A stretch of DNA of 64,000 nucleotides from Pseudomonas putida (lineage in GTDB: Bacteria > Pseudomonadota > Gammaproteobacteria > Pseudomonadales > Pseudomonadaceae): positions 1-64,000 of the forward strand of contig NZ_JANHLK010000031.1 of the NCBI RefSeq assembly GCF_028682635.1. Direction: 5' to 3'. The notes below the pieces were generated by a model. The model had not been told where the DNA came from. It saw only the letters and a list, made by a program, of their open reading frames with translations, and did no database searches. The first letter of the stretch is position 1. Each line of letters begins with the position of its first letter. The position numbers and the translations under genes are program-made. Positions 25,896 through 35,418 of this stretch are shown here, piece after piece.

Positions 25896-26581
25896 AGCGC
25901 GGCCTTCCTGACACCGACCGAGTAGCGGTGCTCCAGCCACAGCAGGACGACGTTGGACACACTGGTGATCGCCAGGTAGATCAGGCCGCCCACCAGGGTG
26001 AAGTAAAAGAATTGCATCGAGCCCTTGCCCGCATCCTGGGTGGCCTTGACCACATCGGTCAGGCCGATGATCGATACCAGCGCCGTGGACTTGATCAACA
26101 CCTGCCAGTTGTTGCCGATGCCTGGTAGTGCGTGGCGCAGCATTTGCGGCAGGAGCACCTTGCGAAAGGTTTGCCCACGGCTCATGCCGTAGGCCCGCGC
26201 CGCCTCGACCTGGCCTGCCGGCACGGCCTGGAACGCCCCCCGGAAGGTCTCGGTAAAGTAGGCCCCGTAGATGAACGCCAGCGTCACCACGCCTGCCAGG
26301 AAGGGGTCGATCTCGATTTGCCCGATGCCCAGCCAGTCGGTCATGCGGTTGAGCAGCATCTGCAGGCTGAAGAACAGCAGCAGCATGATCACCAGGTCCG
26401 GCATGCTGCGGATAACCGTCGTGTAGCCGGTGGCCAGCGCTCGCAACAAGCGATTGGACGACAGCTTGGAACTGGCCCCGAGCAGCCCTGCCAGGACCGC
26501 GATCAGCAGCGACCAGAGCGCCAGTTTGATGGTGGCCAGGGTGCCCAGCAGAATCTGCGGGCCAAAGCCTTCCAGAAGCAT
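25892..26581 (-). CDS. Polar amino acid ABC transporter permease (HisQ type)
   Basis: 229 residues, about five membrane helices, EAA loop VPAGQVEAARAYGMSRGQTF (about residues 120-139). RSMPDLVIMLLLFF corresponds to the family's RGxPxL/MI segment. It pairs with the downstream HisM-type permease; the two genes overlap by ATGA. Confidence 0.9.
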   Translation of the reverse strand: MLLEGFGPQILLGTLATIKLALWSLLIAVLAGLLGASSKLSSNRLLRALATGYTTVIRSMPDLVIMLLLFFSLQMLLNRMTDWLGIGQIEIDPFLAGVVTLAFIYGAYFTETFRGAFQAVPAGQVEAARAYGMSRGQTFRKVLLPQMLRHALPGIGNNWQVLIKSTALVSIIGLTDVVKATQDAGKGSMQFFYFTLVGGLIYLAITSVSNVVLLWLEHRYSVGVRKAAL

Positions 26582-26639
26582 TTCACTCTCCTTCTTCTTA
26601 TTGAGTGTTCTTATTGGATGGGCTGAACGGGCATGCCGG

Positions 26640-27428
26640 TCATTTCGCGCCGTAGACGTCGAAATCGAAGTACTTCTTGTTGATCCGTTCGTAAGTGCCG
26701 TCGGCGAGAATCGCCGCCAGGGCCTTGTTCAAGTCCTCGCGCAACTCGACATCGTTCTTGCGCACACCGATGCCATCGCCCACGCCGAAAAACTGCGGAT
26801 CGTCCAGGGTGGCGCCGGCGAACTCGTAATCCTTGCCCACGGCCGTGTTCAAGAATCCGTAACTGGCCTGGATAGAGCCCTGCAGCGAAGCGTCGAGGCG
26901 TCCCACCACCAGATCGGCATACACCTGGTCCTGGTTCTGATAGGACAGGACTTCCACGCCTTTTGAACCCCACACGGCCTTGGCATAGGCCTCCTGCGTC
27001 GAGCCCTGCTCCACACCGATGCGTTTGCCCTTGAGCGATTCAAGGGTTGGCAGCAAACCCGAGCCGCGCTTGACCACCAGGCGAGCCGGCGCATTCGACA
27101 CCTTGTCGGTGAACGCAATCTGCTCCATTCGCTTGGGCGTGACCGTCATCGAAGACGCCACCGCGTCGAACTTGCGCGCCAGCAAGCCCGGGATCATCCC
27201 GTCCCAGCTGCTCTCCACCCAGACGCAATGCGCCTGCAACTGCGCGCAAAGCGCCTCGGCAATGTCGACCCCGAAACCGGTCAGCGTGCCGTCCCGCTGC
27301 TTGTATTCCAGCGGCGGATAGGTGGGGTCCACCCCCAGTCTCAGGGTTTTTCCAGACCAGTCGGCCGCCCCCGCAAGGCTCGATGCCGTGATTGCCAGCA
27401 GTGAAACCGCTGCAAGTATCTTGTTCAT
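26640..27428 (-). CDS. Polar amino acid ABC transporter substrate-binding protein
   Basis: 262-residue SBP_bac_3 family protein with a signal peptide (cleavage near SLAGAADW). LRLGVDPTYPPLEYKQRDG and GFGVDIAEALC form the ligand-pocket strands seen in HisJ/ArgT-like proteins. It is encoded between the M20 amidohydrolase and the two permeases. The ligand may be an amino acid, opine or N-acylated amino acid; the neighbouring amidohydrolase favours an N-acyl amino acid, which is inference. Confidence 0.88.
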   Translation of the reverse strand: MNKILAAVSLLAITASSLAGAADWSGKTLRLGVDPTYPPLEYKQRDGTLTGFGVDIAEALCAQLQAHCVWVESSWDGMIPGLLARKFDAVASSMTVTPKRMEQIAFTDKVSNAPARLVVKRGSGLLPTLESLKGKRIGVEQGSTQEAYAKAVWGSKGVEVLSYQNQDQVYADLVVGRLDASLQGSIQASYGFLNTAVGKDYEFAGATLDDPQFFGVGDGIGVRKNDVELREDLNKALAAILADGTYERINKKYFDFDVYGAK

Positions 27429-27488
27429 GTCCTGCTTCTCCAGGCCGCAGTTGTTTTTGTAATGACAGGCGCTTGAAATGACGGTGTT

Positions 27489-28658
27489 TCAACGCAAAAA
27501 GCTTTCCACCAACTTGACCCAGTAACTCGCGCCGATCGGCAGGCACGCATCATTGAAGTCGTAGCCGGGGTTGTGCAGCAGGCAGCCGCTGTTCCCATCG
27601 CCGTTGCCGATCACCAGGTAGCTGCCGGGGCATTGCTCGAGGATGAAGGCAAAGTCTTCACTGGCGGTGAAGGGGCGCAGGTCGTCGATCATCTGCTCGT
27701 CGCCTAACCAGTCACGGGCGACGGCCCGGGCAAACGCGGTCGACGCGGGATCGTTGATCAGTACCGGATGGCAATGCTGGTAATCGATATGCGCCTGGGC
27801 GCCGAAACTGGCGGCCTGTGCAGTGACCAGCGCGGTAATCCGCGATTCGAGCAACTGGCGAATCTCGGGGGTCAGTGCGCGCACGCTCAGGCTCATCTCG
27901 GCGCTGGCCGGGATGACATTCGAGGCGCTGCCGGCATGAATGGAGCCGACGGTGATGATCGCCGTGTCTTGCGGGTTGACGTTGCGCGAGACGATGCTTT
28001 GCAGGGCGATCACGATCGAAGCGCAGACCACCACCGGGTCGACGGCCTTGTGCGGTACCGCACCGTGACCACCGGTGCCGATGATCTTGATCGTGACCGT
28101 GTCGGCAGAGGCCATGAACGGCCCGCTGTAGAATCCCAGATGCCCGACGGGATGACCCGGCACGTTATGCAGGGCGAAAATCGCATCGCAGGGGAAACGT
28201 TCGAGCAGGCCGTCCTCGAGCATTTTCCGCGCACCACCCAGACCTTCTTCAGCCGGCTGGAAAATCACCTGCAGCGTGCCTTTGAATGCCCGGGTTTGCG
28301 CCAGGTACCTGGCCGCTGTCAGCAGGGTTGCCGTATGCCCGTCGTGGCCACAGGCATGCATGACCCCGTCGTTGCGACTGGCGTAGGGCAATCCTGTGGT
28401 TTCCTGAATCGGCAGGGCATCCATGTCCGCCCGCAAGCCGATGGACCGGCCCTCACCATTTTTCAGGGTGCCGACCACGCCCGTCTTGCCCACACCGGTG
28501 CTGACCTCGAATCCCCACTGGCGCAAGCAGCGGGCCACCAGTTCGCTGGTAGCAAACTCCTCAAAACCCAGTTCGGGATGCGCGTGAATCTTGTGACGCA
28601 ACGCAATCATTTCATCTTGTAGCGCTGCAATACCTGGCAGCACCTGGCCGGCATCCAT
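27489..28658 (-). CDS. M20 family amidohydrolase (hippurate hydrolase-like)
   Basis: 389 residues with the M20D layout: HAHPELGFEE near the N terminus, the metal-site motif MHACGHDGHTA (about 98-108), QPAEEGLGGA with the catalytic Glu, and a small lid domain. Such enzymes hydrolyse N-acyl amino acids or related amides. Start 28658 (MDAGQVLP) was preferred because the frame upstream crosses the divergent promoter. First gene of the ABC operon, divergent from a LysR gene that likely controls both. Confidence 0.88.
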   Translation of the reverse strand: MDAGQVLPGIAALQDEMIALRHKIHAHPELGFEEFATSELVARCLRQWGFEVSTGVGKTGVVGTLKNGEGRSIGLRADMDALPIQETTGLPYASRNDGVMHACGHDGHTATLLTAARYLAQTRAFKGTLQVIFQPAEEGLGGARKMLEDGLLERFPCDAIFALHNVPGHPVGHLGFYSGPFMASADTVTIKIIGTGGHGAVPHKAVDPVVVCASIVIALQSIVSRNVNPQDTAIITVGSIHAGSASNVIPASAEMSLSVRALTPEIRQLLESRITALVTAQAASFGAQAHIDYQHCHPVLINDPASTAFARAVARDWLGDEQMIDDLRPFTASEDFAFILEQCPGSYLVIGNGDGNSGCLLHNPGYDFNDACLPIGASYWVKLVESFLR

Positions 28659-28759
28659 TGTTGTTCTCCTTCGATTGAGGCGGCGCGCCTTGGAAAGCGC
28701 TGCTGGAATCGATCTTAGGGAACGGCCCCTGGGCTGGGGAGGCCCAGTTTGGTTATGAT

Positions 28760-28776
28760 GACAACCAATGGTTGTC
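28760..28776. promoter_or_regulatory. LysR operator-like palindrome
   Basis: GACAACC-AAT-GGTTGTC is a perfect 7-base inverted repeat located 14 bases before the LysR start, in the gap with the divergent amidohydrolase operon. Probable site for autoregulation and divergent control. Confidence 0.65.
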
Positions 28777-28790
28777 TCAAGGGTTAGCAG

Positions 28791-29744
28791 ATGAAACTGC
28801 ATCAATTACAAGCACTGATCGCCAGCGCCGAGACCGGCAGCATCCGCGCCGCCGCCCGTTCGCTGAACATCTCCCAGGCGGCCGTGACCAAGGCGCTACG
28901 GGAGCTGGAAACCAGTCAGCAGTTGCCCTTGTTCAGCCGAACCCCCAGCGGCCTGAACTTCACCGAGTACGGCAAAGTCCTGCTGACCCACGCGCGCCTG
29001 GTGATCAAACAACTCGAACATGCGCAAACCGAACTCGATCACATGCGTGGCAAGGCCCAGGGCAGGCTTTGCGTCGGGGTCACGCCCTGGATCGCCCTGA
29101 CATTCCTGCCCGAAGTGGTCCTGGCATTTCGCGAGCGGATGCCGCACATCAGGCTGGAACTGTACGAAAGCCTGATGGCCGTGGCCCAACCACTGCTGCG
29201 CGACGGCAGCATGGATTTCGCCATCGGCCAGCTGCACCCGGCGCAGACCACCCAGGAGTTTGCCTGTGAAACCCTGCTCGACTACCAGACGTCGGTGCTG
29301 GTGCGCGAGGGCCATGCGCGACAAAATGCGCGTTCGATCCACGAACTGCTGGACCAGAACTGGACCCTGAACTATGCGCCGGACGGCCACGCCGGGTTGA
29401 TGCAGGCATTGTTCTGGCAACACGGCGCGCAAATCGACGAGAACCTCATCGTCCGGGCCCATTCACTGGCCATCTTGCAGATGCTGGTCGAACGGGCGGA
29501 CATGTGCACCTGGGGCCCTTCCATCGTCAGCATTGCCCCGCCGTTCCTTGGGCGCCTGGTGGTCCTGGACCTGAACGAACAATTCGAATCCCGGCAGTTG
29601 AGCATCGTGACTCGGCGCAATGGCGCGTTAAGCCATTCGGCCCAGTGTTTCACCGAGTGCCTGCTGCAGGTCATTCGTCGGCATGCGCGTTCGGCCAGGA
29701 AGGAAGACCGGCAACTATTCGAAACACTACGCCTGCGGGTGTGA
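28791..29744 (+). CDS. LysR family transcriptional regulator
   Basis: 317 residues with a standard LysR helix-turn-helix (ETGSIRAAARSLNISQAAVT, then LRELETSQQLPLFSRTPSG) and an effector domain. Divergent from the amidohydrolase and amino acid ABC genes, with a 17-base palindrome in the gap, so it probably regulates uptake and hydrolysis of the transported compound. The inducer is unknown. Confidence 0.88.
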   Translation: MKLHQLQALIASAETGSIRAAARSLNISQAAVTKALRELETSQQLPLFSRTPSGLNFTEYGKVLLTHARLVIKQLEHAQTELDHMRGKAQGRLCVGVTPWIALTFLPEVVLAFRERMPHIRLELYESLMAVAQPLLRDGSMDFAIGQLHPAQTTQEFACETLLDYQTSVLVREGHARQNARSIHELLDQNWTLNYAPDGHAGLMQALFWQHGAQIDENLIVRAHSLAILQMLVERADMCTWGPSIVSIAPPFLGRLVVLDLNEQFESRQLSIVTRRNGALSHSAQCFTECLLQVIRRHARSARKEDRQLFETLRLRV

Positions 29745-29750
29745 GGGGGC

Positions 29751-30278
29751 TCAGCTGCGTGATTGCTTCAGGGCTTCGAGCCAGGCCGGGTTCAATCGGG
29801 TTTGCCGGGGGTCGATGCCCAGGGCCTGCATCCGCGCCTCGTGCTGCTGCATTTCCCGGTGCAATTGCGCATCATCGCTGGAGTTTCCGTCCAGTTGATG
29901 CATCTGGCTCAATCCCAGGTGATAGAAGCGCAACAGCTTCATGGCGTCCGGATCCCCCGCCTCCACGGCGGCCTTGAGGTGGTGCATGACGTTGGTGATG
30001 CTCATCAGGCTGCGCTTGAGCTGCCAGCTGTAGACCGCCGGTGCCATCCATTCCTGATGCCAGAACAGCTTGCGCATCAACCCGGCCATGATCAATACCG
30101 CGGCAAACACTCCGCCGATGTTGAAGCGCAGGTTGTCCCCACCGGGCTCGCCGAACAAAGTCACCGCCGCGGTGGACAGGGCCATCGCCAGCGCCAGGAA
30201 GATCAGCGCGATCATCACCGTGCTGCGCCGCGTCCGTTGCCGATAGTCGTCGGCGTTCATCGGCTGGATTTCGAACAT
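29751..30278 (-). CDS. DUF3087 family membrane protein
   Basis: 175 residues starting MFEIQPMNADDYRQRTRRST, with two membrane helices (about 22-42 and 52-70) and a soluble helical C-terminal half (VMHHLKAAVEAGDPDAMKLL). It fits DUF3087. The start at 30278 was preferred over 30386. Function unknown. Convergent with the LysR gene, with six bases between stops. Confidence 0.75.
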   Translation of the reverse strand: MFEIQPMNADDYRQRTRRSTVMIALIFLALAMALSTAAVTLFGEPGGDNLRFNIGGVFAAVLIMAGLMRKLFWHQEWMAPAVYSWQLKRSLMSITNVMHHLKAAVEAGDPDAMKLLRFYHLGLSQMHQLDGNSSDDAQLHREMQQHEARMQALGIDPRQTRLNPAWLEALKQSRS

Positions 30279-30512
30279 GACGTCGGGATTCCTTGGCTTC
30301 AATGGTAAAAAGGCTCGCAGGACAAAAAGACCGCGGGTCATTATCGCCTCTGCGACGGATTTAGCTATGCTGGGGCTCCTTTTCATCTATACATCATCAA
30401 AAGGAGGACGTGGCGAGACCGCGCAGTTCGTGCCATCTTCTTTCATGGATACTCTCTATTCGGATGCCATTCGTTGTTTGCGCGTGAATGACATCGTTTT
30501 AAGGATCATTGA

Positions 30513-31886
30513 ATGACCCAACGACAAGTAATCAATGCTTCGGTCAGCCCGAAAGGCAGCCTGGAAACACTCTCTCAACGGGAAGTCCAGCAACTGAGCG
30601 AAGCCGGATCCGGCAGCACCTACGACATCTTCCGCCAGTGCGCCCTGGCCATCCTCAACACCGGCGCCCACGTCGATAACGCCAAGACCATCCTCGAAGC
30701 CTACAAGGACTTCGAAATCCGCATCCACCAGCAAGACCGCGGCGTACGCCTGGAACTGCTGAACGCCCCGGCCGACGCCTTCGTCGACGGTGAAATGATT
30801 GCCAGCACCCGTGAAATGCTGTTCAGCGCCCTGCGCTACATCGTCTACACCGAAAACGAACTCGACAGCCAACGCATCGACCTGAGCACCTCCCAGGGCA
30901 TCAGCGACTACGTCTTCCACCTGCTGCGCAACGCCCGCACCCTGCGCCCTGGCGTCGAGCCAAAGATCGTGGTGTGCTGGGGCGGTCACTCGATCAACAC
31001 CGAAGAATACAAATACACCAAGAAAGTCGGCCACGAACTGGGCCTGCGCAGCCTGGACGTGTGCACCGGTTGCGGCCCCGGCGTGATGAAAGGCCCGATG
31101 AAAGGCGCCACCATCGCCCATGCCAAGCAGCGCATCCACGGCGGGCGCTACCTGGGCCTGACTGAACCCGGGATCATCGCTGCCGAAGCACCGAACCCGA
31201 TCGTCAACGAACTGGTGATCCTGCCGGACATCGAGAAGCGCCTGGAAGCCTTCGTCCGCGTCGGCCACGGCATCATCATCTTCCCCGGCGGTGCCGGCAC
31301 CGCCGAAGAGTTCCTGTACCTGCTCGGCATCCTGATGCATCCGGACAACCAGGGCCTGCCCTTCCCGGTCATCCTCACCGGGCCGAAACATGCCGCGCCC
31401 TACCTCGAACAGCTCGACGCGTTCGTCGGCGCCACCCTGGGCGAGGCCGCCAAGAAGCACTACCAGATCATCATCGACAACCCGGCGGAAGTCGCCCGGC
31501 AGATGACCCAGGGCCTCAAGGCGGTCAAACAGTTCCGTCGCGAACGCAACGACGCGTTCCATTTCAACTGGCTGCTGAAGATCGACGAAGGTTTCCAGCG
31601 CCCCTTCGACCCGACCCACGAAAACATGGCCAACCTCAAGCTGAGCCGCGACCTGCCGGCCCACGAACTGGCCGCCAACCTGCGCCGCGCGTTCTCCGGC
31701 ATCGTCGCCGGCAACGTCAAGGACAAGGGCATCCGCCTGATCGAAAAACACGGCCCGTACCAGATACGCGGCGATGCGGCGGTCATGCAGCCGCTGGATC
31801 AACTGCTCAAGGCCTTTGTCGCACAGCACCGGATGAAACTGCCGGGTGGGGCGGCTTATGTGCCGTGTTATCGAGTGGTTGCGTGA
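30513..31886 (+). CDS. ppnN: Pyrimidine/purine nucleotide 5'-monophosphate nucleosidase
   Basis: 457 residues matching PpnN (YgdH). The central LOG-type Rossmann domain carries CTGCGPGVMKGPMKGA (about 184-199) and the nucleotide/phosphate motif FPGGAGTAEE (about 259-268). N- and C-terminal domains specific to PpnN are both present. It cleaves nucleoside monophosphates to base and ribose 5-phosphate; in E. coli it is stimulated by (p)ppGpp. AAGGATC precedes the start. A strong terminator follows. Confidence 0.92.
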   Translation: MTQRQVINASVSPKGSLETLSQREVQQLSEAGSGSTYDIFRQCALAILNTGAHVDNAKTILEAYKDFEIRIHQQDRGVRLELLNAPADAFVDGEMIASTREMLFSALRYIVYTENELDSQRIDLSTSQGISDYVFHLLRNARTLRPGVEPKIVVCWGGHSINTEEYKYTKKVGHELGLRSLDVCTGCGPGVMKGPMKGATIAHAKQRIHGGRYLGLTEPGIIAAEAPNPIVNELVILPDIEKRLEAFVRVGHGIIIFPGGAGTAEEFLYLLGILMHPDNQGLPFPVILTGPKHAAPYLEQLDAFVGATLGEAAKKHYQIIIDNPAEVARQMTQGLKAVKQFRRERNDAFHFNWLLKIDEGFQRPFDPTHENMANLKLSRDLPAHELAANLRRAFSGIVAGNVKDKGIRLIEKHGPYQIRGDAAVMQPLDQLLKAFVAQHRMKLPGGAAYVPCYRVVA

Positions 31887-31914
31887 TCAAGTTGATGTAA
31901 ATTGTTAAACGCGA

Positions 31915-31945
31915 GCCGAAGCCAAATGCTTCGGCTTGTTGTTTC
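31915..31945 (+). terminator. Rho-independent terminator after ppnN
   Basis: Stem GCCGAAGC (31915-31922) / GCTTCGGC (31928-31935), loop CAAAT, followed by TTGTTGTTT. Confidence 0.85.
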
Positions 31946-31990
31946 CAGGATCAGCCGCTGCGGTGCATCTGTCTGACAGGCGACCACTCT

Positions 31991-32134
31991 CTCGCGGCCG
32001 TACCCGATCTACTGTGGGAGCCGGCCTGCCGGCGATGGCGTCCTGAGAGCCGACGATTGTCTGTCAGGTGTACTTAGTCAACAAATAATAGGTCGTCTCT
32101 CAGGCCGCCATCGCCGGCAGGCCAGCTCCCACAA
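31991..32134. repeat. Composite extragenic repeat
   Basis: Begins ctcgcggccg, carries a gtgggagccggcctgccggc REP unit, and ends with gtcaacaaataataggtcgt plus an inverted REP unit. Both the outer flank (ctcgcggcc...gatctactgtgggag) and the aataggtcgtct segment recur at 43409-43488, so conserved sequence extends beyond the REP units. Confidence 0.75.
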
Positions 32135-32171
32135 TGGGTTGGTTACAGCCGTGAGTGATTAGTTGGCTGTA

Positions 32172-32219
32172 AGGCCGTCATCGATGCGATGCGGCGACCA
32201 GACAAGCCAGCGTCTACAA
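32172..32219. repeat. Degenerate single repeat unit
   Basis: Resembles the inverse of 75-112 (gatgcggcgacc...gacaagccagc). It lies immediately before the response regulator gene. With the composite repeat, it fills most of the 31887-32270 gap; nothing else was seen there. Confidence 0.55.
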
Positions 32220-32270
32220 AATGTATGGTTGGCCCAGCGGCCGGCAACGACAAAAAAAGAGGATCGACCG

Positions 32271-33011
32271 ATGGACCACGTCAACCACATCCTGATCGTC
32301 GACGACGACCGTGAAATTCGCGAACTGGTCGGCAACTACCTGAAGAAAAACGGCCTGCGCACCACCGTGGTTCCCGACGGCCGGCACATGCGCAGCTTCC
32401 TCGAAAGCAACCAGGTCGACCTGATCGTGCTCGACATCATGCTCCCCGGCGACGACGGCCTGGTCCTGTGCCGCGAACTGCGCGCGGGCAAGCACAAGGC
32501 CACGCCGATCCTGATGCTCACCGCACGCAATGACGAAACCGACCGCATCCTCGGTCTGGAAATGGGCGCCGACGACTACCTGACCAAACCCTTCGCCGCC
32601 CGTGAACTGCTGGCACGGATCAATGCCGTGCTGCGCCGTACCCGCATGCTGCCACCCAACCTGCTGATCAGCGAAAGCGGGCGGATGCTCGGCTTCGGTC
32701 GCTGGCGCCTGGACACCACCGCCCGTCACCTGCTGGACGAAGACGATACCCTGGTGGCCCTCAGTGGCGCCGAATACCGGCTGCTGCGGGTATTCCTCGA
32801 TCATCCGCAACGGGTGCTCAGTCGCGACCAGTTGCTCAACCTGACCCAGGGCCGCGACGCCGACCTGTTCGACCGCTCGATCGACTTGCTGGTCAGCCGC
32901 CTGCGCCAACGGCTCAAGGACGACTCCCGGGAACCGACCTACATCAAGACCGTGCGCAGCGAAGGCTACGTATTCTCCTACCCGGTGGAAATGCTCGATG
33001 CGCAAAGTTGA
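32271..33011 (+). CDS. OmpR/PhoB family response regulator (orphan)
   Basis: 246 residues: a receiver domain with acidic pocket D11-D13, phospho-acceptor D55 (VLDIMLPGDDG) and K106 (YLTKPF), and an OmpR-type winged helix (about 145-240, ending TVRSEGYVFSY). AAAGAGGATCG precedes ATG 32271. No histidine kinase gene adjoins it, so the partner kinase is elsewhere. Closest in style to OmpR-like regulators. Target genes cannot be read from context. Confidence 0.88.
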   Translation: MDHVNHILIVDDDREIRELVGNYLKKNGLRTTVVPDGRHMRSFLESNQVDLIVLDIMLPGDDGLVLCRELRAGKHKATPILMLTARNDETDRILGLEMGADDYLTKPFAARELLARINAVLRRTRMLPPNLLISESGRMLGFGRWRLDTTARHLLDEDDTLVALSGAEYRLLRVFLDHPQRVLSRDQLLNLTQGRDADLFDRSIDLLVSRLRQRLKDDSREPTYIKTVRSEGYVFSYPVEMLDAQS

Positions 33012-33158
33012 TGGGGATCTTTGCGCAGGTTTGTATCCGTTTGTATAGAAACCCGGTCTGGATACGCACAAGCCCATTTCGGACCGTTCAGGCACACATC
33101 AGCGATACACCGAAATATCAGCGCTACTGATCGCGGTTTCCAAAACAACAGATATCCA

Positions 33159-33251
33159 TTGTGGGAGCGAGCTTGCTCGCGATGACGGCGTGTCAGTCAA
33201 CATCATTATCGACTGACCGGTCCCCATCGCGAGCAAGCTCGCTCCCACAGT
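33159..33251. repeat. REP doublet
   Basis: Inverted gtgggagcgagcttgctcgcga copies with about 50 bases between, in the 33012-33364 gap. The rest of the gap shows no gene. Confidence 0.85.
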
Positions 33252-33364
33252 TTTCGTACAAGGATCACTGTTCTCGATAACGACTATGCGTACAGGTGTT
33301 TTTTCATCGCGATGCTCCAGCCCTACAGTGGCCACATCTTCTTCCCACGCTCTGGAGCATCATC

Positions 33365-33577
33365 ATGAAAAGCATCATCGGTATCGGCTTCGCCCTTGCG
33401 GTTCTTGGCAGCACTGGCGCCATCGCCGCCCCACACGCCACCTCGCCCATCGTTGCAGCGGTGAAAGTCAGCCAACCGGCCTCACAGAACATGAACACCG
33501 TCAGCGCTGACCACAAAGACAAACTCTACGTCGCGGAAAACCGTCCTGAGTTCGGCTCCAAATATCAGCGTTATTGA
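33365..33577 (+). CDS. Small secreted protein, 70 aa
   Basis: Starts with a clear Sec signal peptide (MKSIIGIGFALAVLGSTGAI, cleavage near AIAAPHA), leaving about 48 mature residues, polar with KDKLYVAENRPEFGSKYQRY at the end. CTGGAGC lies upstream. Probably periplasmic or extracellular. No family recognised. Followed by a strong bidirectional terminator. Confidence 0.7.
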   Translation: MKSIIGIGFALAVLGSTGAIAAPHATSPIVAAVKVSQPASQNMNTVSADHKDKLYVAENRPEFGSKYQRY

Positions 33578-33605
33578 TCAACGGCCTTGGGCTGCCTGAA
33601 ACAGG

Positions 33606-33628
33606 AAACCCCGCCAATTGCGGGGTTT
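33606..33628. terminator. Bidirectional rho-independent terminator
   Basis: AAACCCCGC / GCGGGGTTT with a CAATT loop, between convergent genes, with T-rich flanking on the plus side (TTTCTTC). Confidence 0.85.
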
Positions 33629-33645
33629 CTTCATTTGCGCAACCT

Positions 33646-35076
33646 TTACGGCGATGCCAGACGCGCGGCCAACGCCTTGGCCTGACTGGCCACGTCCGTC
33701 ACGGCGGTGCTCTCCCACCACATCCCGCGCAACGGTGGCCCCATGGCAAACAAGCGGCTGGCAGCCTGGCCATCGGCATCCAGCACCGCGCCGTCGACCT
33801 TTGCGGCGATGCCGAGTGCCAGGTGTCCCGGCTGGATCAGCCCGCGCGCCAGCAGTTGCCGGGGCAGCGGTCGAGCCACCCGACGCCAGTCGTATTCGAT
33901 GCCGCTGGAGTTGATCAACGCCGCGCCACTGACCACCACCGTTTGCCCTTCGCCCCGACGGCGGATACGAATACTCACTGCTTGACCCAAAGAAGGTTCC
34001 AGCCCTTTGAACGACGCCGCCTGAATCCGCAACCGTCCTTCCCCGTGCAAGCGCTCCACCAGCTCGGCGCTCAGCGGCGGCGAGCGATGGTGATGGCTTT
34101 CCCACCACGGCCGGACATGCCTGACGAACTGACGGCGTTGCACGTCGCTGGCCTGGTTCCACAAGCGCCCGATGTGCGCCCGCACCGTGTCCAGTGGGGC
34201 CTGCCAATCGATGCCCTGGTCGATGGCGTCGCGGCAATGTCGGCGCAATTCACGTACCAGCTGTCGCGGCGTGCGAATGCTCGGGTCCTCGGCGAGGAAA
34301 TCGACCCAGGCCGGTGGCTGGCGCCGCACATGGGGCAGCAGGCCGTGACGGGAAAACACTTCGATCGGCCCGCGATGACCGGCCTGTTCCAGCGACACCA
34401 CGGCATCGACCATGGTCAGGCCCGAGCCGATGATCAGCACCGTCGACTGCGGATCGAGCTGCTGCATCGCCGCCACATCCCACGGGTCGAGCGCCGCCGC
34501 GTTCAAGCCGCTGGACTCAGTCTGCGGTGTGCGCGCAGCCGGGAACATGCCCGTCGCGAGCACGGCAAAAGAGCCCTGCAGTCGCTGGCCGTCGCTCAAG
34601 GTCAAGTGCACCGACTGCGGATCGGTTTGCAGATCAACCACCTCGGCCCGCACATGCTCGACCGTTGAGCCGCTCAATGCCCCCACCGCTTGCGCCTCGG
34701 CCAGGCGTTGCTGCACATACAGGCCGAAAATCCCCCGCGGCGGGAACAGCTCACTGATGGGTACATGCTGCTCATCCGACTCCGGCCAGCCACCGGCCGC
34801 AATGTAGTCGGTCAGCCACTGGGTCAGGTCATCGGCATTGTCCGGGTCGACGCTCATGCGCGCCGCGTTGCCGTTGAGCGTATGCCCCAGCTCCACGGCG
34901 CTGTAGGCCTCGCCGCGCCCCAGCTCGGCGCGCGGTTCGATCACCAGCACCTGGCGCTTGCCCGGCAGGCGCAACAACTGCGCCGCCAGCATCGCGCCGC
35001 TGAGGCCGCCGCCGATGATCAGGATGTCTGCGTGACGGATGGCGTCGGTCGCCGGTCCGTTTCGGGTTTCACTCAT
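33646..35076 (-). CDS. FAD/NAD(P)-binding protein
   Basis: 476 residues. FAD dinucleotide motif IIGGGLSGAMLA (about 20-31), an ATG motif (VLATGMFPAA) and a second binding fold (LIIGSGLTMVDA, near residue 213). It belongs to the FAD-NAD(P)-binding group found as single genes in pseudomonads, often annotated as hydroxyacylglutathione- or siderophore-associated without experimental support. No signal peptide. Substrate unknown. Convergent with the small secreted protein. Confidence 0.75.
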   Translation of the reverse strand: MSETRNGPATDAIRHADILIIGGGLSGAMLAAQLLRLPGKRQVLVIEPRAELGRGEAYSAVELGHTLNGNAARMSVDPDNADDLTQWLTDYIAAGGWPESDEQHVPISELFPPRGIFGLYVQQRLAEAQAVGALSGSTVEHVRAEVVDLQTDPQSVHLTLSDGQRLQGSFAVLATGMFPAARTPQTESSGLNAAALDPWDVAAMQQLDPQSTVLIIGSGLTMVDAVVSLEQAGHRGPIEVFSRHGLLPHVRRQPPAWVDFLAEDPSIRTPRQLVRELRRHCRDAIDQGIDWQAPLDTVRAHIGRLWNQASDVQRRQFVRHVRPWWESHHHRSPPLSAELVERLHGEGRLRIQAASFKGLEPSLGQAVSIRIRRRGEGQTVVVSGAALINSSGIEYDWRRVARPLPRQLLARGLIQPGHLALGIAAKVDGAVLDADGQAASRLFAMGPPLRGMWWESTAVTDVASQAKALAARLASP

Positions 35077-35221
35077 GCCGTTCTCACTGATCAGTGTTTA
35101 TCCTCGACGATAATAGGCGCCAAACCCATGGAAGGCTCATCGGGCAGTACCAAAGTAGGATGCATCGGTCGAGGTCATGGATGTTCAACCCACAGGCGTC
35201 GGCGCCAGGAGCCTCGGTCCA

Positions 35222-35316
35222 ATGTGGGAGCGGGCTTGCTCGCGAAGAGGCCGGCACATCCAACATCGTTTTCGTCTGTCACACCGCTTTCGCGAGCAAG
35301 CCCGCTCCCACAGGGG
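35222..35316. repeat. REP doublet
   Basis: Inverted gtgggagcgggcttgctcgcg units; a further single unit (ctgtaggagccggcttgctg) follows at 35356-35384. Together these occupy most of the 35077-35418 gap; no gene was seen in it. Confidence 0.85.
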
Positions 35317-35418
35317 GTTTGAGGCGACCACAGAATTTGTGAACGACCCAGGAACCTGTAGGAGCCGGCTTGCTGGCGATGGCTCGGCCCCCCCGCAGTC
35401 CCGGCGACTGGCCAACAG

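Noticed and set aside
30456..31829. 457-residue minus-strand frame opposite ppnN
   Set aside because: Its composition is typical of a shadow (valine/glutamine/phenylalanine-rich, no domain), while the plus strand encodes full-length PpnN.
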